Source: Kitasatospora xanthocidica
GTDB taxonomy: Bacteria; Actinomycetota; Actinomycetes; Streptomycetales; Streptomycetaceae
Assembly: GCF_014656195.1 (NCBI RefSeq)
Contig: NZ_BNBY01000023.1
Coordinates: 81,341-131,874, forward strand
Direction of reading: 5' to 3'
DNA: 50,534 nucleotides
Both the position numbers and the translations under genes were made by a program. Positions 41,661 through 48,508 of this stretch are shown in pieces. How positions within the stretch are numbered: the stretch's first letter is position 1; each line of letters begins with the position of its first letter. The notes beneath the pieces are model-generated. The model made no database searches, was not told the DNA's origin, and worked only from the letters and a program-made list of their open reading frames with translations.

Positions 41661-42404
41661 TCAGGGCGGTGCCTGCCCGCCCGGGGTGTGGCCGAAGGTG
41701 CGGCGGAAGACGTCGATGAAGGCGCTGGCGGAGGCCCAGCCGCAGCGGTGGGCGACGGCCGTGACCGGCAGCCCCTCGGCGAGCAGCACCAGGGCGTGGT
41801 GGAGCCGCAGCTGGGTGCGCCACTGGGGGAAGGTCATGCCGAGGTCGGCGCGGAAGAGCCGGGAGAGGGTGCGGTCGCTGGCGCCGACGGCGCGGCCGAG
41901 CTCGGCGAGCGTACGGCGGTCGGCGGGGTCGGCCGTCAGCAGGGTGCACGCGGCGCGGAGCACGGGCGCGGTGGCGGCGGGCAGGTGGAGCGGTTGCTGG
42001 GGCGAGGCGCGCAGCTGGTCGAGCAGGACGGCGCGCAGCCGGGCGCGTTCGGGGCCGCGGTCGTCGGGGGTGCGGGTGTAGGCGACGATCAGTTCGCGTA
42101 GCAGCGGGCCGACGGCGAGGACGGTCGGCCGGTCGAGGGCCAGCGGGTTCTCGGTGGCGGGCAGGCCGACGAGGTGGAGTTCGAGTGCGCCGTGGGCCTG
42201 GTGGGCGTGGACGGTGCCGGCCGGGATCCAGATGGCGCGGTTGCCGGGGGCGACCCAGGAGCCGGCGTCGGTGGTGATGGCGAGGACCCCGCGGGCGGCG
42301 TAGGCGATCTGGTGGTCGTCGTGCCGGTGCGCGTCGATCCCGCCGCCGGGCGGCAGGAGTTGGGCGCGGGTCGGGGCGACGGGGTCATGGCGGATGTTCG
42401 GCAT
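41661..42404 (-). CDS. AraC-family transcriptional regulator
   Basis: 247 aa. The N-terminal cupin-like domain has IDAHRHDDHQIAYAARGVLAI and GNRAIWIPAGTVHAHQAHGA. The C-terminal double HTH has TLAELGRAVGASDRTLSRLF, then VTAVAHRCGWASASAFIDVF and RRTFGHTPG. It is divergent from an MFS exporter gene with a 54-bp gap, a common regulator/exporter pair in which the cupin domain senses the compound. Start chosen at MPNIRHDP; no strong ribosome site is visible. Confidence 0.88.
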   Translation of the reverse strand: MPNIRHDPVAPTRAQLLPPGGGIDAHRHDDHQIAYAARGVLAITTDAGSWVAPGNRAIWIPAGTVHAHQAHGALELHLVGLPATENPLALDRPTVLAVGPLLRELIVAYTRTPDDRGPERARLRAVLLDQLRASPQQPLHLPAATAPVLRAACTLLTADPADRRTLAELGRAVGASDRTLSRLFRADLGMTFPQWRTQLRLHHALVLLAEGLPVTAVAHRCGWASASAFIDVFRRTFGHTPGGQAPP

Positions 42405-42458
42405 CGCCTGGCAGATTATCGGAAGTCCGACAGGGGGTGTGGCCCCGAGCATGGCGGC

Positions 42459-43712
42459 ATGCCGAAACGTACGCACGACAACCGCTCGATCCTCCTGCTC
42501 TCGCTCGGGCACTCCTGCGTGGACGTCTACCAGGGCGCGGTGGCGGCCCTGGTGCCGTTCTTCGCGGCCGAGCGCCACTACGGCTACGCCGCCGTGTCCG
42601 GTGTGGTGCTCGCCGCCTCGCTGCTGTCCTCGGTGGCGCAGCCGCTGTTCGGGGCGCTCACCGACCGCCGTCCGCTGCCCTGGCTGCTGCCGGTCAGCAC
42701 GCTGCTGGGCGGGGCGGGCATCGCGCTGAGCGGGGTGAGCGGCTCGTACGGGCTGACGCTCGCCTTCGTGGCGCTGTCCGGGGTCGGGGTGGCGGCCTAC
42801 CACCCGGAGTCGGCGCGGGTGGCGCGGCTGGCGGCGCGGCGGGCGTCCGGCGGGCGGGGCGGCCACCGGGGCATGGCCTGGTTCTCGCTGGGCGGCAACC
42901 TGGGCTTCGCGGCGGCCCCGCTGCTGGTCGCCGCCGTGGTCGGCACCGGCGGGCTGCGGCTGACCCCGCTGCTGGCGCTGCCGGCGCTGGCCGGTACGGC
43001 GCTGTGCCTGCCGGTGCTGCGCGAGCTGGAGCGGCGGCGCGCGTCCGGCGCCGGGCCGACGCCGCCCGCGGTCGCGGACGACCGGGCGTCCTTCCTGAAA
43101 CTGTCGCTGGCCGTCGTGTGCCGGTCGATCGCCTTCGTCGGGCTGAGCACCTTCCTCTCGCTGTTCGTCACCCAGCGCCTGGGCGGCGGTGCGGCGACGG
43201 GTACGGCGGCGCTGGTGGTGCTGTACGCGGGCGGCGCGGTGGGATCGGTGCTGGGCGGCGCGCTGGCGGACCGGTGGGGGCGGGTCGCGGTGGCCCGCTG
43301 GTCGTACCTGGTGGCGGCGGTCGCGGTGGCCGGGGTGCTGCTGGTGCCCGGGCCGGCGCTGTACCTGTGCGTGGCGCTGACCTCGGCGGGGCTGTACGTG
43401 CCGTTCTCCCTGCAGGTCACCCTGGGGCAGGACTACCTTCCGTCCCGGATCGGCACGGCGAGCGGGATCACCCTCGGGCTGACGGTGAGCATCGGCGGCC
43501 TGGCGGGCCCGCTGATCGGTGGGCTCGCGGACGCGACCTCGCTGCGGACGGCGCTGCTGCCGCTGGTGCTGATGCCGGTGCTGAGCTGGGCGCTGTTCCG
43601 GACGCTCCCGGAGCCGGTGGCGCCGGAGACGCCGGAGCCGGTGATGCCAGAGCCGGTGGCGCCGGAGGAGCCGGAGCCGGCGGCACACGAGGCGGCGCCG
43701 GTCAGGCCGTGA
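42459..43712 (+). CDS. MFS transporter, fosmidomycin-resistance-like
   Basis: 417 aa. Twelve helices: SILLLSLGHSCVDVYQGAVA at the start with the H-x-x-V-D-x-Y-Q-G motif of the Fsr-like group, SLLSSVAQPLFGALTDRRPL as motif A, GVAAYHPESARVA, and GGALADRWGRVAVARW. The C-terminal tail is a Pro/Glu-rich repeat (PEPVAPETPEPV and so on) of about 30 residues. Its stop overlaps the convergent PaaX-like gene by 11 bp. Probably an exporter under the AraC regulator. Confidence 0.86.
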   Translation: MPKRTHDNRSILLLSLGHSCVDVYQGAVAALVPFFAAERHYGYAAVSGVVLAASLLSSVAQPLFGALTDRRPLPWLLPVSTLLGGAGIALSGVSGSYGLTLAFVALSGVGVAAYHPESARVARLAARRASGGRGGHRGMAWFSLGGNLGFAAAPLLVAAVVGTGGLRLTPLLALPALAGTALCLPVLRELERRRASGAGPTPPAVADDRASFLKLSLAVVCRSIAFVGLSTFLSLFVTQRLGGGAATGTAALVVLYAGGAVGSVLGGALADRWGRVAVARWSYLVAAVAVAGVLLVPGPALYLCVALTSAGLYVPFSLQVTLGQDYLPSRIGTASGITLGLTVSIGGLAGPLIGGLADATSLRTALLPLVLMPVLSWALFRTLPEPVAPETPEPVMPEPVAPEEPEPAAHEAAPVRP

Positions 43713-44562
43713 CCGCCGCGACGACCTCCGCGTAGGTGTCGAACAGCCGTGGCGCGCCCGGCCTGGGGTCGGCGAGCAGCAGCGCCCAGCAGCGGGCGAC
43801 CAGCTCGCGGGCCCCGGTGCCGGGCCACGGCTGCGGCAGCAGCTCCGGGGGGAGCAGCGGGTCGGGTTCCACGGCCTCGGTGAAGGCGGCGGCGAGCTCC
43901 ACGGCGAGGGTGAGGAGTTCGGCGTCGCCGAGGCCGCCCTCGGTCAGCCGGGCCAGGGCGTCGGCGGCGGTCCCGGCGAGGCGGCGGTGGCCTTCGGCGA
44001 CCTCGTCCAGCGGCCACCAGAGGCGGGCCAGCTCCTGCGGGTCGTCGGTGTCGCCGCTCCGCAGGTCGGTGGTACTGAGGAGGGTGAGGTTGCCGAGGAC
44101 CCCCAGCGGTTCGGCCGCCGCCCGGACGTCGGGCTCCCAGGGGTGCGGTGAGACGTAGAGGCCGTTCTGCACGGGGGCGCCGCCGATCCGCAGCAGGGCC
44201 TCGCGCAGGGCGTCGCGGGCGGCGCGGTCGCGCTCGGGGACGGCGAAGCCGGCCAGGTGCCAGACGCCGTCCCAGGGGGCCTGGCCGCGGTCCTGGGCGT
44301 ACATGAACGCGAGGTGGTCGAGATCCGGTTCCATCGCCCGGGTGGTCGCGGCGGTGGCGCGCAGCAGGGCCCGGCGGCCGCGGCCCTCCTGGACGAAGCG
44401 CCCGTCGGCGGTGAGGCGTCTGACGGTCAGCCGGACCTGCTGGTCGGTCATGCCGAGGTGGCCGGCCACGGCGTAGAGGTCGCCGCAGTCGACCGTGCCG
44501 TCGGTGCGGACCAGCGCGTCCACCAGTACCCGGGTCGGGATCTCCTGCATGACGATCATCAT
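43702..44562 (-). CDS. PaaX-like transcriptional regulator
   Basis: About 286 aa. An N-terminal winged helix (RVLVDALVRTDGTVDCGDLYA, DQQVRLTVRRLTADGRFVQ, EGRGRRALLRAT) is followed by the PaaX central domain (PWDGVWHLAGFAVPERDRAARDAL, LRIGGAPVQNGLYVSPHPWE) and a C-terminal domain with CWALLLADPRPG. Starts at 44562, 44559 and 44550 are all possible, none with a ribosome site. It is divergent from a hydrolase/dehydrogenase operon that it probably controls through the repeat at 44585-44599. Confidence 0.85.
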   Translation of the reverse strand: MMIVMQEIPTRVLVDALVRTDGTVDCGDLYAVAGHLGMTDQQVRLTVRRLTADGRFVQEGRGRRALLRATAATTRAMEPDLDHLAFMYAQDRGQAPWDGVWHLAGFAVPERDRAARDALREALLRIGGAPVQNGLYVSPHPWEPDVRAAAEPLGVLGNLTLLSTTDLRSGDTDDPQELARLWWPLDEVAEGHRRLAGTAADALARLTEGGLGDAELLTLAVELAAAFTEAVEPDPLLPPELLPQPWPGTGARELVARCWALLLADPRPGAPRLFDTYAEVVAAVTA

Positions 44563-44584
44563 AGTGCGTTCATCTCTGATACGG

Positions 44585-44599
44585 TCGTTTTCGAAACGA
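44585..44599. promoter_or_regulatory. Inverted repeat in PaaX/hydrolase divergent region
   Basis: TCGTTT and AAACGA flank a 3-bp spacer, 20 bp before the hydrolase start and 22 bp from the PaaX-like start. The region is distinctly AT-rich. CGTTCA (44567) and TGAACG (44612) form a wider flanking dyad. Likely the PaaX-like operator. Confidence 0.45.
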
Positions 44600-44619
44600 T
44601 CGATTTTAGGGTGAACGAT

Positions 44620-45711
44620 ATGGGGATGTTGGGCAGACACCGGTGGCTCTGGGGGTCGCTGCTGTCCGTGGTGCTGCTGGTAGCCGGCGTCGGCGGCTGG
44701 GTCGTGTACCAGAACGAGTACGACCTCACGGAGGAACGGGTCACCATCACCGGCGGCAAGCAGCCGCTCCAGGGCGTCCTGGCCCGCCCCACCGGAGGCC
44801 GCGGACCGTACGGACTGGTCGTCTTCGTCCACGGGGACGGGCCCACCGACGCCACCCACGACACCTTCTACCGGCCGATCTGGGAGGCCATGGCCGCGGC
44901 CGGCTACGCGACGCTCTCCTGGGACAAACCCGGCGTCAACCACGCCCCCGGCAACTGGCTGGACCAGAGCATCCAGGACCGCGCCGACGAGACCGTCGCC
45001 GCCATCGCCTGGGCCAGGACCCAGCCCGGCATCGACCCGACCCGGATCGGCCTGTGGGGCGCCAGCCAGGCCGGCTGGGTGATGCCCAAGGCCGCCCGGC
45101 AGTCCCCGGACGTGAGGTTCGTGATCGCCGTCGCCCCCGCGCTCAACTGGCTCCGGCAGGGCCGCTACAACCTGCTCGCCGAACTCCGGGCCCGGCACGC
45201 CTCGCCCGAGGAGACCGCGGCCGCCGTCGCCCGCAGCGACCGCAACCTCGCCGCCCTCCAGGCCTCCGGGACCTTCGAGCAGTACCGGGCCGCCGGCGGC
45301 GACACCGACGGCCTCACCCCGGAGCGCTGGGCCTTCGACAAGCGCAACCACCGCTCCGACGCCACCGAGGACCTCACCGCCCTCCGGGTGCCGGTCCGAC
45401 TCGTCCTGGGCGGCCAGGACGTCAACGTCGACAGCGACGAGACCGAGGCCGGCTACCGACGCCTCCTCACCGCCCCAGGGCAGCTCACGGTGGAGCGCTT
45501 CCAGGACGCCACCCACAACATCGTGCCCAAGGACGTCGAGGACTCCGAGCTCAGGAGCACCTTCCTCGCGATCGCCGCACCCCGCTCGCTCTTCACCCCC
45601 GGCTACCTCGACGGCATGCGGCGGTTCCTGACCTCGCTGGACCGGCAGGACCACCAGGACCGACAGGACCATCAGGACCGCCAGGACCAGCAGGACCACC
45701 GGAAGGGATGA
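44620..45711 (+). CDS. Membrane-anchored alpha/beta hydrolase
   Basis: 363 aa, AGGGTGA 6 nt before the ATG. One N-terminal membrane helix (WLWGSLLSVVLLVAGVGGWVVY) anchors an outward-facing hydrolase: VVFVHGDGPTD (oxyanion region), the nucleophile elbow GLWGASQAGWV with Ser, LVLGGQDVNVD for the Asp and ATHNIVP for the His. The C-terminus is an odd repeat: D-R-Q-D-H-Q three times in 18-bp units (45640-45693), ending in DHRKG. It is translationally linked with the next gene. Substrate unknown. Confidence 0.85.
   Translation: MGMLGRHRWLWGSLLSVVLLVAGVGGWVVYQNEYDLTEERVTITGGKQPLQGVLARPTGGRGPYGLVVFVHGDGPTDATHDTFYRPIWEAMAAAGYATLSWDKPGVNHAPGNWLDQSIQDRADETVAAIAWARTQPGIDPTRIGLWGASQAGWVMPKAARQSPDVRFVIAVAPALNWLRQGRYNLLAELRARHASPEETAAAVARSDRNLAALQASGTFEQYRAAGGDTDGLTPERWAFDKRNHRSDATEDLTALRVPVRLVLGGQDVNVDSDETEAGYRRLLTAPGQLTVERFQDATHNIVPKDVEDSELRSTFLAIAAPRSLFTPGYLDGMRRFLTSLDRQDHQDRQDHQDRQDQQDHRKG
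45640..45693 (+). repeat. 18-bp tandem repeat at the hydrolase C-terminus
   Basis: Three 18-bp units encode DRQDHQ, DRQDHQ and DRQDQQ (residues 341-358), plus a partial unit. The repeat adds a hydrophilic tail and ends next to the ribosome site of the following gene. Confidence 0.85.
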
Positions 45712-45716
45712 CGACG

Positions 45717-46904
45717 ATGAAGGTGCTCGCCCTCGGCGGAGCGGGCGCGACGGGCCGGGTCGCCGCCCGCGTCGCCGCCGCGCTCCCCGGCGTCCGTGAA
45801 CTCGTGATCGCCGACCGCGACCTGCCCGCCGCCCGCCGCACGGCCGCCGCGCTCGCCACGACCACGGCCGTCCCGGTCCGGGCACTGGGGGTGGACGTCA
45901 CCGACGGCACGGCCCTGGACACCGCCTTCGCGGACGCCGACCTCGTGCTGAACACCGTCGGCCCGTACTACCGCTTCGGCCTCGACGTGCTGCGCGCCGC
46001 GATCCGCGCCCGCACCGACTACCTGGACATCTGCGACGACTGGGAGCCCACCGTCGCGATGCTGGGACTGGACGACGAGGCCCGCGCCGCCGGGGTCCGC
46101 GCCGTGATCGGCATGGGCGCCAGCCCCGGCGTCAGCAACCTGCTCGCCGCCCGCGCCGCCGCCCGCCTCGACACCCTGACCGACCTGTACACCGCCTGGC
46201 CGGTCGACGTCGGCCCCGAGGCCGGCAGCCTGTCGGCCGACACCACCCTCCGCGACCCGGGCGGCGCCGTCTCGGCCGCCGCCGTGCACTGGATGCAGCA
46301 GATCAGCGGCACCGTCGCGGTGGTCGAGGCGGGGCGGATCGTCCGGCGGCCCCCGCTGCGCCCCGTCACCCTCGACCTGCCCGGCGGCCACCGGGGCACG
46401 GCGTACACCGTCGGCCACCCGGAACCGGTCACCCTGCACCGCAGCCTGCGGCCCGCCGGCGCGGCCGCCAACCTGATGGTGGTCCGGGCCGGCACCGCCG
46501 CCTACCTCGACGTGCTGCGCGAGGACCTCGACGCCGGGCGGCTCGGCAACGAGACCGCCGCCGCCGACCTCGACCGCCCCACGCTGCGCCGCAGCCTGCG
46601 CGCCGCCCTCCGAACCCCGCGGCTGCGCGGCCCGGGCACCCTCCCGCCCTTCTTCGCCGCCGCCACCGGGACGCGGGACGGCCGCCCAGCGGCGGCCCTG
46701 GCCCGCCTCGCCGGCGCGGACGGGCTGCTGGCGGACATGGCCGAGGCGACCGGCGTGCCCGCCGGGCTGGCGCTGGCCCAACTGCTGGACGGGACGGTCG
46801 GGTCGGCGGGAGTGCACCCGCCCGAGGCGGCGATCGACGCCGAGCGGTTCTTCCGCGACCTGGCGCGGGAGCGCCCGGGGGTGGAGGTGGTGGAGGAGCT
46901 GTAG
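45717..46904 (+). CDS. Saccharopine-dehydrogenase-like NAD(P)-binding protein
   Basis: About 395 aa from ATG 45717, with GGAAGG 10 nt upstream; ATG 45708, overlapping the hydrolase stop, is the alternative. The N-terminus is a Rossmann motif, VLALGGAGATGRVAARVAA, followed by LVIADRDLPAARRTAAAL and NTVGPYYRFGLDVLRAAI, typical of trans-acting enoyl reductase/saccharopine-dehydrogenase-like proteins. GMGASPGVSNLLAARAA lies near residue 130. Operon partner of the hydrolase, under the PaaX-like regulator. The reaction cannot be fixed. Confidence 0.85.
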   Translation: MKVLALGGAGATGRVAARVAAALPGVRELVIADRDLPAARRTAAALATTTAVPVRALGVDVTDGTALDTAFADADLVLNTVGPYYRFGLDVLRAAIRARTDYLDICDDWEPTVAMLGLDDEARAAGVRAVIGMGASPGVSNLLAARAAARLDTLTDLYTAWPVDVGPEAGSLSADTTLRDPGGAVSAAAVHWMQQISGTVAVVEAGRIVRRPPLRPVTLDLPGGHRGTAYTVGHPEPVTLHRSLRPAGAAANLMVVRAGTAAYLDVLREDLDAGRLGNETAAADLDRPTLRRSLRAALRTPRLRGPGTLPPFFAAATGTRDGRPAAALARLAGADGLLADMAEATGVPAGLALAQLLDGTVGSAGVHPPEAAIDAERFFRDLARERPGVEVVEEL

Positions 46905-46943
46905 CGGGCGCCGCAGCCCAGGAGCGGCGCGTCAGTCACCGCC

Positions 46944-47960
46944 TCAGCCCGGGAGCGGCCCGTCCTCCGTCCACGGGCGCAGCTTCTCCGGGTTGCGGAC
47001 CGCCCAGATGTGGGTGATGCGCTCGCCGTCCACGCCGAACGCCGCCACGGTCGCGGTGACCCCGGCGTACCGGGCGACCAGACCGGGTCGGCCGTTGACG
47101 GTCCGTTCGAGGAGGGTGAGCCCGGGGGCCTTCTCGGCGAAGTGGACCAGGTACTGGGCGATCCGCTCCGCGCCCACGACCGGGCGCAGGGCGGCGCCGA
47201 CCGTCCCGCCGCCGTCGGCGGTCATCGAGGCGTCGGGGGCGAGCAGGCCGACCAGCGCAGCGATGTCCCTGGCCTCCCAGGCCTCCTTGAAGTGCCGCAC
47301 CAGGCCGGCCTGTCCGGCCCGGGGCGCGGTCGGGGTCTGCGCGGCGCGCACCCGGCGGCGCGCCGAGGTGGCCAGCTGCCGGCAGGCCGCCGGGGTCCGG
47401 CCGACGATCTCGGCGACCTCCGGGAAGGGGTAGCGGAAGACGTCGTGCAGGATGAACGCGACCCGCTCGGCCGGCGTCATCGCCTCCAGGACGACGAGGA
47501 AGGCCATGTTCACCGACTCGTCCAGGGTGACCTGGTCGGCGGGGTCGGCCGGCTGCGCCCCGCCGCCGCCCGTCCCGCCGATCCACTCCGTACGGTCCGG
47601 CAGCGGCTCGGGGATCCACTCGCCGACGTACCGCTCGCGCCGGGCCCGGGCCGACCCGAGCAGGTCCAGGCAGACCCGGGTGGCCACCGTGGTCAGCCAC
47701 GCGCCGGGCGACAGCACGGCCGCCCGCTGCCCCGGCGTCATCGCGTACCAGCGGGCGTACGTCTCCTGCACGGCGTCCTCGGCCTCGGCGAGCGAGCCGA
47801 GCAGCCGGTAGGACAGGTTGATCAGCTGCCGCCGCTCGCCGACGACCACGCTCAGGTCGGGCTCGGACCGGTCCTGCCCCGGCTCGGAGCGCTCGTGCCC
47901 TGTTTCGGACCGGTCGTACCCCGGCTCGGACGAGGCGCTCGGGGTGCTCGGGGTGCTCAT
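46944..47960 (-). CDS. sigJ: ECF41-type sigma factor (SigJ-like) with SnoaL-like C-terminal domain
   Basis: About 338 aa. Residues ~10-40 contain three 7-residue repeats (R-S-E-P-G type). Sigma region 2 (INLSYRLLGSLAEAEDAVQE, TYARWY) and region 4 (LDESVNMAFLVVLEAMTPAE, EVAEIVGRTPAACRQLATSA) follow. The C-terminal ~110 residues form a SnoaL/NTF2-like domain with DASMTADGGG and the conserved NPEKL near the end, which in ECF41 factors controls promoter activity in place of an anti-sigma factor. Start ATG 47960. Divergent from a small membrane protein gene, the probable target. Confidence 0.9.
   Translation of the reverse strand: MSTPSTPSASSEPGYDRSETGHERSEPGQDRSEPDLSVVVGERRQLINLSYRLLGSLAEAEDAVQETYARWYAMTPGQRAAVLSPGAWLTTVATRVCLDLLGSARARRERYVGEWIPEPLPDRTEWIGGTGGGGAQPADPADQVTLDESVNMAFLVVLEAMTPAERVAFILHDVFRYPFPEVAEIVGRTPAACRQLATSARRRVRAAQTPTAPRAGQAGLVRHFKEAWEARDIAALVGLLAPDASMTADGGGTVGAALRPVVGAERIAQYLVHFAEKAPGLTLLERTVNGRPGLVARYAGVTATVAAFGVDGERITHIWAVRNPEKLRPWTEDGPLPG
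47860..47922 (-). repeat. 21-bp tandem repeat in the sigma factor N-terminus
   Basis: Three 21-bp units encode Y-D-R-S-E-T-G, H-E-R-S-E-P-G and Q-D-R-S-E-P-D. They lie ahead of region 2 and seem to be a disordered extension. Confidence 0.8.
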
Positions 47961-47988
47961 GGAACTTCGCCTCACACTTCGCGGGCCT

Positions 47989-48011
47989 GTGTCGTCGGAC
48001 GATCGGGACAC
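47989..48011. promoter_or_regulatory. Inverted repeat in sigma factor/membrane protein gap
   Basis: GTGTC and GACAC arms are separated by 13 bp in the 91-bp divergent gap. ECF41 promoters are known to have TGTCACA-like -35 elements, and both arms contain TGTC or GACA, so each may be part of one divergent promoter. Confidence 0.35.
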
Positions 48012-48051
48012 TATCGATCAACCGCCGCGAGGCAGAAGAGGGGACCGGATC

Positions 48052-48501
48052 ATGGCCATCGGAGCGACGGCGGGCACGGCCAATGGCACGACGGGCACGA
48101 CGACGGCGGACACCACCGCGGGGCCGCGCACCCGCACCTTCCTGCGGGTCGCCGTGGCCCTGCAGACCGGGACCGTCTTCCTCCAGGCGGTCAGCGCGGG
48201 CCTGCTGCTGTCCACCTCCTACGGCGAGACGCTGCACAGCGTCGGCGCGCGGGTGATGTACGGCGCCTCGATGCTGTACGTGCTCGCCGCCGTCCTGGCC
48301 TGGCGCCCGGGCGGCGGATCGCCCCGGCCGATCCTGCACGCGACCGGCTTCCTGGTGCTCGCCTCGGCGCAGGTGGTCCTGGGCGTCGCGCACGTCCCGG
48401 CCGTGCACGTCCCGCTGGGCGTGCTGATCTTCGGCCTGAGCGTGGCGGCCCTGGTCCGGACGCCGGCCGCCCGCGCCGTGCGGCGGTCCGGCGCCCGGTA
48501 G
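48052..48501 (+). CDS. Small four-helix membrane protein
   Basis: 149 aa, AGAGGGG 9 nt before the ATG. After a Thr/Gly/Ala-rich tail come four helices: LRVAVALQTGTVFLQAVSAG, VMYGASMLYVLAAVLAW, ATGFLVLASAQVVLGVAHV and PLGVLIFGLSVAALV. It resembles small DoxX-like or uncharacterised actinobacterial membrane proteins. It is divergent from the ECF41 sigma factor; ECF41 factors normally drive a single neighbouring gene, often for an oxidoreductase, decarboxylase or epimerase, so a membrane protein here is unusual. Confidence 0.75.
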   Translation: MAIGATAGTANGTTGTTTADTTAGPRTRTFLRVAVALQTGTVFLQAVSAGLLLSTSYGETLHSVGARVMYGASMLYVLAAVLAWRPGGGSPRPILHATGFLVLASAQVVLGVAHVPAVHVPLGVLIFGLSVAALVRTPAARAVRRSGAR

Positions 48502-48508
48502 CGCTCGC

